Positions 23,325 through 32,040 of a stretch of 61,438 nt of DNA are shown piece by piece. Location of the stretch: NCBI GenBank assembly GCA_946481205.1, contig CAMLNB010000002.1:1-61438 (forward strand). Reading direction: 5' to 3'. Origin of the DNA: an uncultured Kangiella sp. GTDB lineage: Bacteria; Pseudomonadota; Gammaproteobacteria; Enterobacterales; DSM-103792. Positions within the stretch are counted from its first letter, which is position 1. Each line of letters opens with the position of its first letter. Below the pieces are notes generated by a model that worked only from the letters and a program-made list of their open reading frames with translations, made no database searches and had not been told where the DNA came from. Made by a program: the position numbers and the translations under genes.

Positions 23325-24808
23325 CCGGCAAGAAAATCGCGGTGGGCTCCGCGATCATGGTAGCCAAGCGCTGGGCCGTACGTTTGCTGAGTCTGATCAG
23401 CACGATGATTTTGGCCCGCCTGTTATTGCCGGCGGATTTTGGCTTGCTGGCGCTGGCTTTGAGTTTCAGCATGCTGTTTGAAGTGCTGGCGGAATTCAAT
23501 TTCGATCTGGCGCTGATCCGCAAAAAAGACGTCGATGACAGCCACTACCATACGGCCTGGACCCTGAACGTCATCGGCAACTCGGCAATTGCTGTGGCAC
23601 TGGCGCTGGCCGCGCCACTGTTCGCCAGCTTCGCCAAAGCGCCGGAAGCGACCGTCGTGTTGCAAGTCATTGCGCTGTGCTTTTTCTTTGACGGCTTGCA
23701 GAACATCGGCATGGTGGCGTGGCGGCGCGAGCTGCAATTCAGTCAGGAATTTCATCTCGAATTCTGGCGCAAGCTGCTGGAAGTGGCAGTCGCGGTGAGC
23801 TGGGCCTGGTACTCGCCGTCGGTCTGGGCGTTGGTCGCCGGCATGATCGCCGGCCGTTTCAGCGGCTTGTTGCTCAGCTATTGGTTGCATCCGTTTCGGC
23901 CGCGATTCAGTTTGCTGCACTGGCGCGAACTGGCCGGCTTCTCCGGCTGGGCGATGGGGTTCAATTTCGCGGTCAAGATTGCTCAGCGCACCGATCATTT
24001 TCTGATCAGTCGGATGCAGGGCTTGACCAGTGTCGGTTTTTATTCGAACGCACAAATGCTGGCGTCGTTGCCGACCGTTGAGTTGGTCATGCCAATCAGC
24101 CGGGCATTGTTTCCGGGCTTCAGCGCCATGCTGCATGAACCCGAGCGCCTGCGTGACACCTACCTGCAAGCCTTGAACGGTTTGCTGCTGCTGGCGTTGC
24201 CGATGGCGGTCGGTCTGGTGTTCATTGCCGATGCGGCGGTCTGGCTGCTCTTGGGTCAGCAATGGCTCAGCACGATAGGTCTGGTGCAGGCGCTGGCGCT
24301 GGCGCAAGTGGTTGCGCTGTCAGCGGCCAGCAGCGTGCCGTTGTTGATGGCGCTCGGCCAAATGCGCGGACTGTTTCTGCGGGCGCTGGCGATGATCGTC
24401 TATCGGCCACTGCTGATGTACTACGCACTCAGCTGGCAAGGTCTGGACGGGGCGCCATGGGCGGTGTTCATCGCGATGCTGATCCAGGTCGCGGTGGATA
24501 GCTGGCTGATTCGTCGGGCACTGCATTTCTCGCTGCTGGAATGGTTGCGGCGAACCTGGCGGCCTTACCTCGCTGTGGCCTTGATGGCGCTGGCGCTGCA
24601 CTTCCTGCTGCCGCAACACGCGCTGAGCTCCATCGGCGATGCGATCGGGCGTGTGTTGCTGGCCTTGCTGATCGCGATACCGAGCTATCTGCTGGCGGTA
24701 TTTTTGCTCTGGCGCTTGACTGGCCGGCCCGCCGGTCTGGAGCAAATGGCGCTGGATCTGCTGCGCCGGCGTCTGTTTGGCGCTTCGGCGACCGATCGCG
24801 CCGGCTAG
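23321..24808 (+). CDS. Wzx-like oligosaccharide flippase
   Basis: A 495-residue membrane protein with about 14 hydrophobic segments, typical of the MVF/polysaccharide transporter superfamily. The N-terminal pattern (AVRLLSLISTMILARLLLPADFGLLAL) is the standard first helix pair of O-antigen and exopolysaccharide flippases. It would move an undecaprenyl-linked repeat unit across the inner membrane for polymerisation by the Wzy-like protein encoded at 29541. The start overlaps the preceding stop by four bases. About 90 bases without clear signals separate it from the DUF1631 gene. Confidence 0.87.
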   Translation: MTGKKIAVGSAIMVAKRWAVRLLSLISTMILARLLLPADFGLLALALSFSMLFEVLAEFNFDLALIRKKDVDDSHYHTAWTLNVIGNSAIAVALALAAPLFASFAKAPEATVVLQVIALCFFFDGLQNIGMVAWRRELQFSQEFHLEFWRKLLEVAVAVSWAWYSPSVWALVAGMIAGRFSGLLLSYWLHPFRPRFSLLHWRELAGFSGWAMGFNFAVKIAQRTDHFLISRMQGLTSVGFYSNAQMLASLPTVELVMPISRALFPGFSAMLHEPERLRDTYLQALNGLLLLALPMAVGLVFIADAAVWLLLGQQWLSTIGLVQALALAQVVALSAASSVPLLMALGQMRGLFLRALAMIVYRPLLMYYALSWQGLDGAPWAVFIAMLIQVAVDSWLIRRALHFSLLEWLRRTWRPYLAVALMALALHFLLPQHALSSIGDAIGRVLLALLIAIPSYLLAVFLLWRLTGRPAGLEQMALDLLRRRLFGASATDRAG

Positions 24809-24899
24809 CCGGGTTGATCACCAACTGCCAGCCGGCCTTGAGCCAGCCATCGGTGTTGACTAGGCTTGATGCTCGAGTCCACGTCTGACTACGGTTGCG

Positions 24900-26549
24900 A
24901 TGCAAGAACTGCCCGCCCGGCTTGCTGAGTTGCTGGCGCAAGCTGATGCCTTGCTGGCGCCGGCTGCCGGCGCATCAACGGCGTTGACCGCCCGCGCACG
25001 GGTGGCATGGCGCAGTCAGTGGCTGGATGCGGCGATGCAGCGCTGGCTGCAACAGCAATCGGATCTCGACCCGCTGGCACGCAATGCCCTGCAAGCCTTG
25101 CCAGCGGTGTTGGCGACAGCGGTTGCCCATGGCGCCGAACCCTGGCAGCAACAAGACGTACCGGGCCGGCAATTGGTCGAGCTTGCGACCGGGATTCTGC
25201 GCGGCCTCGATGCGTTCAGTGGCCGGCGCAGCGAGAGTTTGCCGCAGCAAGTCGCCAGTGTGCTGCAAGCCGCCGCGCGCAATGAACTTGATGCCGTGCT
25301 GGGCTGCCAGCAGCTCGGTGATCTGGTGCGCCAGCATGCGGCGGATGTGCGGCCGCTGGAGCAGCAGCTGATTGCCAAGGAGCGTCAGCAACGCCAGCAA
25401 CTCGATGCCATGCGCGGCGCCAGTCGGCTGTTGCGCGAGCGCATCGGCGATTTGACCATGCCAGCGTTCGCGGTCGAGTTTTTCGACAGCGAATTGCGCA
25501 AGCTGCTGCAAATCGTCCATGTTCAAAGTGGCGAAGCCAGCACCAACTGGACTCAACTGGTGCAAGCGGTCGACACCTTGATCTGGGCGTTGGCAGAAGC
25601 TGAGCTCGATGCGCTGCGCCAGGCCTATGGCGAGCGCGTCACCACCAGTCAGCAATTTCTGCGCGAGCAATTCGAGCGCATTCATCACAACAACCAAGCC
25701 GTCGAGCAATTTTTTGATGCGCTCGATTTCCATCTGCTGAGTCGGCTGGCGGGTCAGAACCCCAGCATGCCGGTGCAACCCTGGCCACAATCGGAAGAAG
25801 GCGGTGCCGGCTGGAGTCTGGCTGGCGATCCCTTGCTGAAAGCGCGGGCTTTGCGCGTCGGTGACTGGGTGGCACTGAGCCTGGATCAAGGCCAGGTTCG
25901 CGCCCGTCTGATCGACAAAGATCTGACCCGCGGCGTCTATCTGTTCGCCAATCTTTCCGGTTTGCGGGTCGCGCGTCTGGCAGTGGAAGAGCTGGCCAGC
26001 AAATTTGCCGATCAGGGTCTGCGGGTGATCGATGCGCGCCCGGCGCTGACGGCGGCGCTGCCAACCATGATTGAAGAAGCCGAGAACCGTTTGCTGCAAT
26101 TGCAACTCGATGCCCAGCAGCTGGCCGCCCAGCAGCGCCAGCAAGAAGCGGAGCGATTGCAACGCGAACTGGCCAAGCAGCGCGCGTTGCAAGCGGCTGA
26201 GGCGCGCCGACTTGAAGCCGAGCAACAAGCCACGGCGAAAGCGGAAGCGGAAGCGCGCTTGCTGGCCGATTGCCGGCAAGATTGCCGTCGGCTGCAGCCC
26301 GGTGCCTGGATTGAATTGCGCGAAGGCAACACCGAGATCAGTGCGCAGCTGGCGGTGATTCTGAATCGTACTGGTGAGTTGTTGTTTGTTGATCGCAAAG
26401 GCCAGAAAGTCCTGCAAGCCGATCCGGATACGCTAGCGGCAAAACTGGCGCGTGGTGATCTTCGCATTCGAGAGTATGGTCGGGCATTGGATGATGCCTT
26501 GCAGAAACTGGTGGCGGATCACCGACAGAAACTGGATGAGTGGCGCTGA
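24900..26549 (+). CDS. Short DUF1631-family protein with a duplicated C-terminal module
   Basis: A 549-residue soluble protein. The central part (FAVEFFDSELRKLLQIVH near residue 190, NWTQLVQAVDTLIWALA after it) matches DUF1631, a gammaproteobacterial family of unknown function usually over 700 residues, so the N-terminal region is short here. The C-terminal third contains two similar beta-rich modules, residues of about 315-370 (LRVGDWVALSLDQGQ, YLFANLSGLRVARL) and 460-520 (LQPGAWIELREGNTE, LLFVDRKGQKVLQ), with a Gln/Glu/Ala-rich coiled coil between. A PilZ gene overlaps its stop, which suggests a c-di-GMP-linked pair. No clear ribosome-binding site precedes the ATG. Confidence 0.75.
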   Translation: MQELPARLAELLAQADALLAPAAGASTALTARARVAWRSQWLDAAMQRWLQQQSDLDPLARNALQALPAVLATAVAHGAEPWQQQDVPGRQLVELATGILRGLDAFSGRRSESLPQQVASVLQAAARNELDAVLGCQQLGDLVRQHAADVRPLEQQLIAKERQQRQQLDAMRGASRLLRERIGDLTMPAFAVEFFDSELRKLLQIVHVQSGEASTNWTQLVQAVDTLIWALAEAELDALRQAYGERVTTSQQFLREQFERIHHNNQAVEQFFDALDFHLLSRLAGQNPSMPVQPWPQSEEGGAGWSLAGDPLLKARALRVGDWVALSLDQGQVRARLIDKDLTRGVYLFANLSGLRVARLAVEELASKFADQGLRVIDARPALTAALPTMIEEAENRLLQLQLDAQQLAAQQRQQEAERLQRELAKQRALQAAEARRLEAEQQATAKAEAEARLLADCRQDCRRLQPGAWIELREGNTEISAQLAVILNRTGELLFVDRKGQKVLQADPDTLAAKLARGDLRIREYGRALDDALQKLVADHRQKLDEWR

Positions 26550-26929
26550 TGAGCGAACCCGATAGCAACGACAAGCCAAGTCGTATCGACAGCAGTCAGG
26601 ACAAGCGTGAAGATCCGCGGCTGCCGCGTCAGGAGCGGGCGTTCATTCGTGTACTGCTGAGTGACGGTGCGGCGCTGATGACCCAGACCGAGGATATTTC
26701 CCGCGGCGGTTTTCGTGCCACGCTGAGCGAGCCGATCGCCATCGGCAGCATTTTCCATGTGGTGATCGAGTTGCAAGCCTCTCAGCTGCGCTTCCTGCTC
26801 GCGGCGGAAGCGCGCTGGTGCCAGCCGGTGACTGCCAACGAACATCGCACCGGCTTTGCCTTGCTGGATGCCCGCGGCACCGACTACGAAGCGTGGCGGC
26901 AGTTCGCCGAGGCGCGCGGCGAAAACTAG
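26549..26929 (+). CDS. PilZ-domain protein (likely c-di-GMP receptor)
   Basis: From the ATG at 26549, which overlaps the DUF1631 stop as TGATG, the protein has 126 residues. The PilZ c-di-GMP signature is present: a basic N-terminal stretch with arginines (KREDPRLPRQERAFIR) and EDISRGGF, matching the D/NxSxxG motif. The rest is a beta-barrel of the expected length. It ends 34 bases before the convergent stop of the large EPS operon. By family knowledge it would bind c-di-GMP and pass the signal to a partner, perhaps the DUF1631 protein or the EPS machinery. Confidence 0.87.
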   Translation: MSEPDSNDKPSRIDSSQDKREDPRLPRQERAFIRVLLSDGAALMTQTEDISRGGFRATLSEPIAIGSIFHVVIELQASQLRFLLAAEARWCQPVTANEHRTGFALLDARGTDYEAWRQFAEARGEN

Positions 26930-26963
26930 TTCACGCCCGCTGATTGACGATGCTGCGCTGGAC

Positions 26964-28073
26964 TCAGTGCGCAGAAAAAAAATGCGGAAACAGCCAGCGT
27001 CCGGGTTTGTCGAAACATGCCGTTCCAATCTGGGCCGGGTTATCCAGATTGATTTCGATAACTGATGGACCGTGCTCTGTTATCGCGATATCCAGCCCGG
27101 CGATACCCATCCCAGGAAAGCAGGTCAACGCCTGGCAGGCCAACTGCTTCGCTTCGGCAAAAAACGGCACAACGATACCGCGCGGGTCGATGCCGCTGTC
27201 CGGATGTTTGGCATAAGGCCGACGCCACAGATCGCCGCTGGTCAGTTCCTGCAAGGCGCCAGTGTGGTCGTCGAGCGTGCAGATCAAGCCGCCAGCCGCG
27301 GTATTGTCGACCATGACCTGACGCCGACCGATGCGCAGAAAGCTGCCGACCACGCGCAACTCGCCGGCTTCGTTGGTCACCCAGATCCGTAGCGTATTGG
27401 CCGAATCCGGATTGAACTGAGCCAGCACCGGATGCTGGACCAGATAGGCCTCGATCAGATAGCCGGCCCGGCTTTGTTGCAACACGGTGAGCAAGGCTTC
27501 GGGTTTCAGATACTGCTGACTGACCGGATGCTGCAAACGCAGCTGCCCTTCCGCATCGGTGCAAACGATGTACGACAGGAAGCCCTCGCCGCCGGAGCCA
27601 ATCACGCGTTTGAGCACGAGACGTTGATTGCGGTGAGCGGATAGCAAAGCGGTCAGTTGATCGGCAGTGGTCAGCGGCGCACCGGATGCCGTGACGCCGT
27701 GCTCGGCGTGGAAAAAACCAAACCACTCCGGCGTGGCCACCTGATGCTGCTGCAACAGGCGTTTCTGTTCACGTTTATGGCGATACGGTTGCCGCAGTGC
27801 CGGTGGATTCAGGCCGTCGACCAGCTGGCTGAAATCGCGATGATTGAAATGCGCGCGCTTATCAGCCCAGCGCATCGTCGGGCGCCACATGCGCGCCATC
27901 AAATAGAAGCGATAGGTCTGCTGGCGACTGAGTTTGAGCCAGAGCATTTCCAGCAATTGCCGCCACGCAGGCAAGCCGCCGTCAGCCGCCTTGGCACGCA
28001 CTACCGCCAAGATGTCGCGGGCAAGCTGCATGCGCTGCAGGGCGCCACGTACTTTTGGAAATGCCGTCAACAT
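26964..28073 (-). CDS. Sugar-transfer-associated ATP-grasp ligase (copy 2)
   Basis: A 369-residue paralogue of the protein encoded at 20105. Shared blocks in the same order are LVLKRVIGSGGEGFLSY, DSANTLRIWVTNEAG, VDNTAAGGLICTLD, KHPDSGID and GLDIAITEHGPSVIEINLDN. The last holds the metal-binding Glu and Asn of ATP-grasp enzymes. It is the final gene of the long leftward operon, 124 bases after the CapK-like gene, a larger gap than any other in that operon; those 124 bases show no clear promoter. The ATG at 28073 lacks a strong ribosome-binding site. It probably makes an amide on a cell-surface sugar; substrate unknown. Confidence 0.82.
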   Translation of the reverse strand: MLTAFPKVRGALQRMQLARDILAVVRAKAADGGLPAWRQLLEMLWLKLSRQQTYRFYLMARMWRPTMRWADKRAHFNHRDFSQLVDGLNPPALRQPYRHKREQKRLLQQHQVATPEWFGFFHAEHGVTASGAPLTTADQLTALLSAHRNQRLVLKRVIGSGGEGFLSYIVCTDAEGQLRLQHPVSQQYLKPEALLTVLQQSRAGYLIEAYLVQHPVLAQFNPDSANTLRIWVTNEAGELRVVGSFLRIGRRQVMVDNTAAGGLICTLDDHTGALQELTSGDLWRRPYAKHPDSGIDPRGIVVPFFAEAKQLACQALTCFPGMGIAGLDIAITEHGPSVIEINLDNPAQIGTACFDKPGRWLFPHFFSAH

Positions 28074-28197
28074 GCTCGACCGCCCACGCCCAACTCAATC
28101 GACACGGCTTGCAGATGCGTTGCTGCCCGTGTCGCACAGACCGCCGCGGGTGCGCGAACGGCGCTGAATAGCTTTGTTGTTAACGCAACAACCGTGG

Positions 28198-29544
28198 CTA
28201 GCTTGCCACCTTGCTGATGATATAGCGAAATTTGCCGTTGGCCTCGGTGGCGATATGGTCAACCCGGTTGACCTGCACCCGGACGCCACTGCCCAGCCGC
28301 GCCTGCATGCCGCGCACCAGTTGCTGCTGCTTCGCGTCCTGCCACTGTTCCGCAACCAGCTGGACTTCCAGCTCGGTCAAGCTGTGCTGGATGATGCGGA
28401 AAGAGGCAACGCCTTCGATGTCGCGGATCACATAGATCAGCGCCAAGCCATGCATGACGGTGCCGTTCTCGGCGACGACAAAGTCGGTACTGCGCCCCTC
28501 GATACTGGCGACCAAGGGCAGGCCGCGACCGCAGGGACAGCGAGCCTCGGATAGCACTGCCACATCGCCGGTCTTGTAGCGGACAAACGGAAAATCGCCG
28601 GTACGCAGATGGGTGACCGTGACTTCGCCGGCGACACCCGGCGCTGTTGGCAAACCGTCTGCGCCCAAGGTTTCGACGATGACATCCTCCGCCATCAGGT
28701 GCATGCCGCCATGCGGGCATTCATGGACCAGAAAGCCGGCGTCGCGAGCGCCGTAGCCGTTCGCGACCGGTGCGCCAAAGACGCGCTGGATCAGTTCGCG
28801 CTGTTCGGGATACAACCGTTCGGCCGTAACAAACACGACCTGCAGCGCAGCATTGTGTAGGGAGATCTGCTGCTGTTCGGCGAAGCGAGCAACCCGGGCA
28901 ATCGCCGACGGATAGCCGAACAGCATATGCGGCTGGAACCGCTGATACTCCGCCAGAAAATGCCGAATGCCGGGTTCGGCCAGATCAAATGCTGGCACCA
29001 GCTTGCTGCGCAGAATCCGATCACGCAGCTGCTTGATCCGATCCTGTTTGCCGACCTCGATCGGTGAGCCCCACAGCACCAGCTCGCGATCGCCGATATC
29101 GACATCCCACCAGCGGGTAACACGCCACTTGGCAGCGACGTCGTGATCGGTGCGCTCACCGAGATAGAAAATCAGCGGTTGCCCACTTGAGCCACCGGTG
29201 TTGTAGCGAATCAGCCGGGTTGCGTTGGGATTTTTCAGTTGCTCCAGATGCTGCCGTATCGTCGGTTTGTCGAGCACTGGCAGCTTGGTCAAGTCGGCAA
29301 CACTGGCGATATCGTCAGCGCGCAAACCGCGCGCCGCGAACAGCTCACGGTAGTACGGCACTTCGCGGACAATCCGCTGCATGAACGCTTGCAGATGTTG
29401 TTGCTGCAGGGCACGGAGTTCGGCCGCATCAAGCCACTGGCCGCGTTCCAGCTGCGCGCGCAGCGAAACGCTGTGATGTTTCTTGAGCCGCTCATGGAGT
29501 GGAAACAACAGCGAGCTGCACAGCTTCGTGTAAGGCCGCATCAT
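28198..29544 (-). CDS. CapK/PaaK-like adenylate-forming enzyme
   Basis: A 448-residue enzyme of the phenylacetate-CoA ligase/CapK group, which activates a carboxylic acid with ATP. Visible are the phosphate-binding loop YNTGGSSGQPLIFYL near residue 115, NGYGARDAGFL, RYKTGDVAVL and a Cys pair CPCGRG, which may bind metal as in related proteins. The start is ATG-ATG at 29544, overlapping the stop of the Wzy-like gene. CapK homologues in capsule loci are thought to activate an acid for attachment to sugars. Here it could stand in for the AMP ligase usually found in XrtA clusters. That replacement is an inference. Confidence 0.83.
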   Translation of the reverse strand: MMRPYTKLCSSLLFPLHERLKKHHSVSLRAQLERGQWLDAAELRALQQQHLQAFMQRIVREVPYYRELFAARGLRADDIASVADLTKLPVLDKPTIRQHLEQLKNPNATRLIRYNTGGSSGQPLIFYLGERTDHDVAAKWRVTRWWDVDIGDRELVLWGSPIEVGKQDRIKQLRDRILRSKLVPAFDLAEPGIRHFLAEYQRFQPHMLFGYPSAIARVARFAEQQQISLHNAALQVVFVTAERLYPEQRELIQRVFGAPVANGYGARDAGFLVHECPHGGMHLMAEDVIVETLGADGLPTAPGVAGEVTVTHLRTGDFPFVRYKTGDVAVLSEARCPCGRGLPLVASIEGRSTDFVVAENGTVMHGLALIYVIRDIEGVASFRIIQHSLTELEVQLVAEQWQDAKQQQLVRGMQARLGSGVRVQVNRVDHIATEANGKFRYIISKVAS

Positions 29545-30905
29545 GGGCGAGCTCCGGATGGAGAGAACGCGTTGGCAAAGCGCGGCGCGGTATTGGTTTC
29601 AGCGGCCGCACTCTTACGGACCAAGACGTCCAAAATCACCACAATGGCGATCAGGTGATACAGCAAGTCGAAATAGCACAGACCAAGGAAGACGCCACCG
29701 GTACAGAACGCCAGTATGGAGACTTGCAGCATGTCGGACAGCTGTATCACCCAAGGCTGCTGCTGTGCCTTGCCGATGCGCCGCAGCGCACCCAGTCGCA
29801 GCCAGCACATCGCCAGCAGTGTCAGGAACAAGCCCAGCCCGACATAACCGTGTTCGCCGAGTATCTTGAAGTAAATGCTGTGGGCGTCATGGAAGTCATT
29901 AGGGTCGGGTGCGTAAATCAAGAAGGCCTGCGGATCGAAGGCATCAAAGCCGCCACCAAAGAATCGATCATTGGCCAAGTTAAAGGCAAAGCACCAGGCA
30001 TTGACCCGGCCACCAGTCGAGGTGTCATGGCTCTGGATTTTGGCGGTCATCTGACCGCACCAGGTCGAGGTGTTGATCGGGCGGGTGACTTCGATTTGCT
30101 CGACATCGACGTTCATCGTTGCCATGCGTTGGTGCCATTCTTCCGGCAGAAAGAAATACAGCGCTGGCACCAGGATGATCACGGCCATGCTGATCGGCAG
30201 CTTGTGCGGGCTTTTCCACCAGAAATACGCGCCCATAACGATCGCCGCAAGCAGCGCGCCGCGGGAGTGCGTGCCGAGTGCGGCAACAAAGCAAAGCACC
30301 ATCGCGGCAGTCAGACCGTGCTTCTGCCAGCTTTTTTCAACTTGCAGCTGCAGATAGCGCAGTAGCGGCAAAATCGTCAGCAAGGTCAAACCCAGCTCGT
30401 TGTTGCCTTCAAAGAAGCCGCCGGGCGGTCCCCAGACGCGTGAGCCGCCGCCGGTCAGAATCGTGAACAAACCGCCTTTGATGCCAAAGAAACCAATCGA
30501 CAGCGCGATGACGGCAATCAGCTGATTCAAGCGCTCCTTGGTGTTGACCAGGATGATCGTGATGAAAGTGAACAACTGGATCTTCATGATCTTGTCGAAC
30601 TGGATCCAGACGTAATCGGTTTTCTCGTTGACGAGGAACGTCACCAACCACCACAGCACCATCACGATATGCACGACCACGATCGGTGTTATCGGCAGTT
30701 TCTTCGGCTCTTTGCTGAACGCGTAGCCAAGCAGGAACAACGCACCGACCGCCATCGCGACCGGCCAATGCGAGGTCAGACCCCAGCCGAGTTTGTGCGG
30801 CACCATATAGGCCACCCAGCACCAGACCAGCAAACCGATAAACGGCCGAAACAGCACCAGCGGCAACACCCCGACAATGGCCAGCGCAATCAGGTAATCA
30901 CGCAT
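29541..30905 (-). CDS. Exosortase A-associated O-glycosylation ligase/Wzy-like polymerase
   Basis: From the ATG at 30905 this is a 454-residue membrane protein with about 11 helices and a large periplasmic loop (roughly residues 245-330, containing EEWHQRMATMNVDVEQIEVT and GRVNAWCFAFNLA). It fits the O-antigen ligase/Wzy superfamily and in particular the XrtA-associated family (TIGR03097). It would join or polymerise lipid-linked glycans on the periplasmic side. DPNDFHDAHSIYFKILGEHG is a typical late motif with His. It overlaps the glycosyltransferase gene upstream by 8 bases and the CapK-like gene downstream by 4 bases. Confidence 0.87.
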   Translation of the reverse strand: MRDYLIALAIVGVLPLVLFRPFIGLLVWCWVAYMVPHKLGWGLTSHWPVAMAVGALFLLGYAFSKEPKKLPITPIVVVHIVMVLWWLVTFLVNEKTDYVWIQFDKIMKIQLFTFITIILVNTKERLNQLIAVIALSIGFFGIKGGLFTILTGGGSRVWGPPGGFFEGNNELGLTLLTILPLLRYLQLQVEKSWQKHGLTAAMVLCFVAALGTHSRGALLAAIVMGAYFWWKSPHKLPISMAVIILVPALYFFLPEEWHQRMATMNVDVEQIEVTRPINTSTWCGQMTAKIQSHDTSTGGRVNAWCFAFNLANDRFFGGGFDAFDPQAFLIYAPDPNDFHDAHSIYFKILGEHGYVGLGLFLTLLAMCWLRLGALRRIGKAQQQPWVIQLSDMLQVSILAFCTGGVFLGLCYFDLLYHLIAIVVILDVLVRKSAAAETNTAPRFANAFSPSGARP

Positions 30906-32040
30906 GTTGGCGCATCCTGTCCTGACGGTGTTGCATCGCATCGGCGTAGCAGCGTTGCAGCTGTGGCCAAACTGCGGACCAGGTGAATTCGTTGGCGCGG
31001 CGCAAACCAGCATCGGTCAGCTGACGACGCAAGGCCTCGTCACGGTGCAGGCGGAGGATCGCGGTTGCCATTGCATCAACATCACCGCTGGCAACCAACA
31101 AGGCTTCCCGATCCGGACGACACAGCTGCGGCACGCCGCCCACCGCGGTGCTGACGATCGGCACGCCTGCGGCCATGGCTTCAATCAGGGAGTTCGGGCT
31201 GTTGTCGGCGGTGCTCGGGTTCAACACCACGCGGGCCGATTGCAACAAGCTCGCGATCTGCTCGCGTGGCAAGCGGCCGGCAAAGTGCACGCTGTCATGC
31301 AGCTGCAGTGTTTCCACCAGTGCTTGCAGCGCCGATCGTTCCGGACCTTCGCCGGCCAGTGTCAGCTGCGCATCGGGCACTTGTTGTTTGATCAGCGCGA
31401 ATGCGCGAATGGCGGATGCATTGTCGTAAAGCGGCTCGAGATTGCGCGTGACGACAATATGCAGCCGCTGTGGAGTTTCTCGCGCCGGCTGGAACAGCTG
31501 GTTATCGAGAATGTTGGGAACAATCTCGGCGCGTACGCTGCGGCCTGCAAACACCTGCTGCAGAAATTCGGTAGGTACTGCCAAGGCGTCTGCGTGTTGC
31601 AAACTGCGCCGAACCCGTGACCAAGCCTGAGCAAAAAAAGGTTCGGCCAAACCACCGCGGTAATTCAACAGCACCGGTGTTCGCCGCCAATGACAAATGT
31701 GCAGGGCCGGAGCCGCAAACAAATACCAAGCCCAGCCGCTGTTACCGAGCACATGCACCAGATCGGCACGGCCGCTGCCGCGCCACAGACGCCACAGATA
31801 CGGCAGCAAGCGGAACGCCGCCCGCAGCACTGGCACACGGCCAATCCAGGCCGGTTGATAGGCGGCGTTATTGGCGACTACTTCGACCGCAAGACCTTCC
31901 TGACGCAACTGACGAACCAGCGCTTCGGTTTGCAGAGCCATGCCACCGTTCGGCGGTGGCAAGGGGCCGACCACCAGCACCCGGCGTGGCGTTGTTGCCG
32001 TGACGGCGCTTGCTGGCGCGCTAGTGGCGACGGTATTCAT
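30898..32040 (-). CDS. GT4-type glycosyltransferase
   Basis: From ATG at 32040 the protein has 380 residues and two Rossmann-like domains. PPPNGGMALQTEALVRQL near the N-terminus is the acceptor-side glycine loop. The C-terminal domain has LTLAGEGPERSALQ, FAGRLPREQIASLL and the ExxxxxxxE region NSLIEAMAAGVPIVSTAVGG that binds the nucleotide sugar in GT4 enzymes. It should add one sugar to the lipid-linked repeat unit in the cytosol. Its ATG overlaps the stop of the next glycosyltransferase gene upstream (ATGA). The donor sugar cannot be told. Confidence 0.87.
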   Translation of the reverse strand: MNTVATSAPASAVTATTPRRVLVVGPLPPPNGGMALQTEALVRQLRQEGLAVEVVANNAAYQPAWIGRVPVLRAAFRLLPYLWRLWRGSGRADLVHVLGNSGWAWYLFAAPALHICHWRRTPVLLNYRGGLAEPFFAQAWSRVRRSLQHADALAVPTEFLQQVFAGRSVRAEIVPNILDNQLFQPARETPQRLHIVVTRNLEPLYDNASAIRAFALIKQQVPDAQLTLAGEGPERSALQALVETLQLHDSVHFAGRLPREQIASLLQSARVVLNPSTADNSPNSLIEAMAAGVPIVSTAVGGVPQLCRPDREALLVASGDVDAMATAILRLHRDEALRRQLTDAGLRRANEFTWSAVWPQLQRCYADAMQHRQDRMRQHA

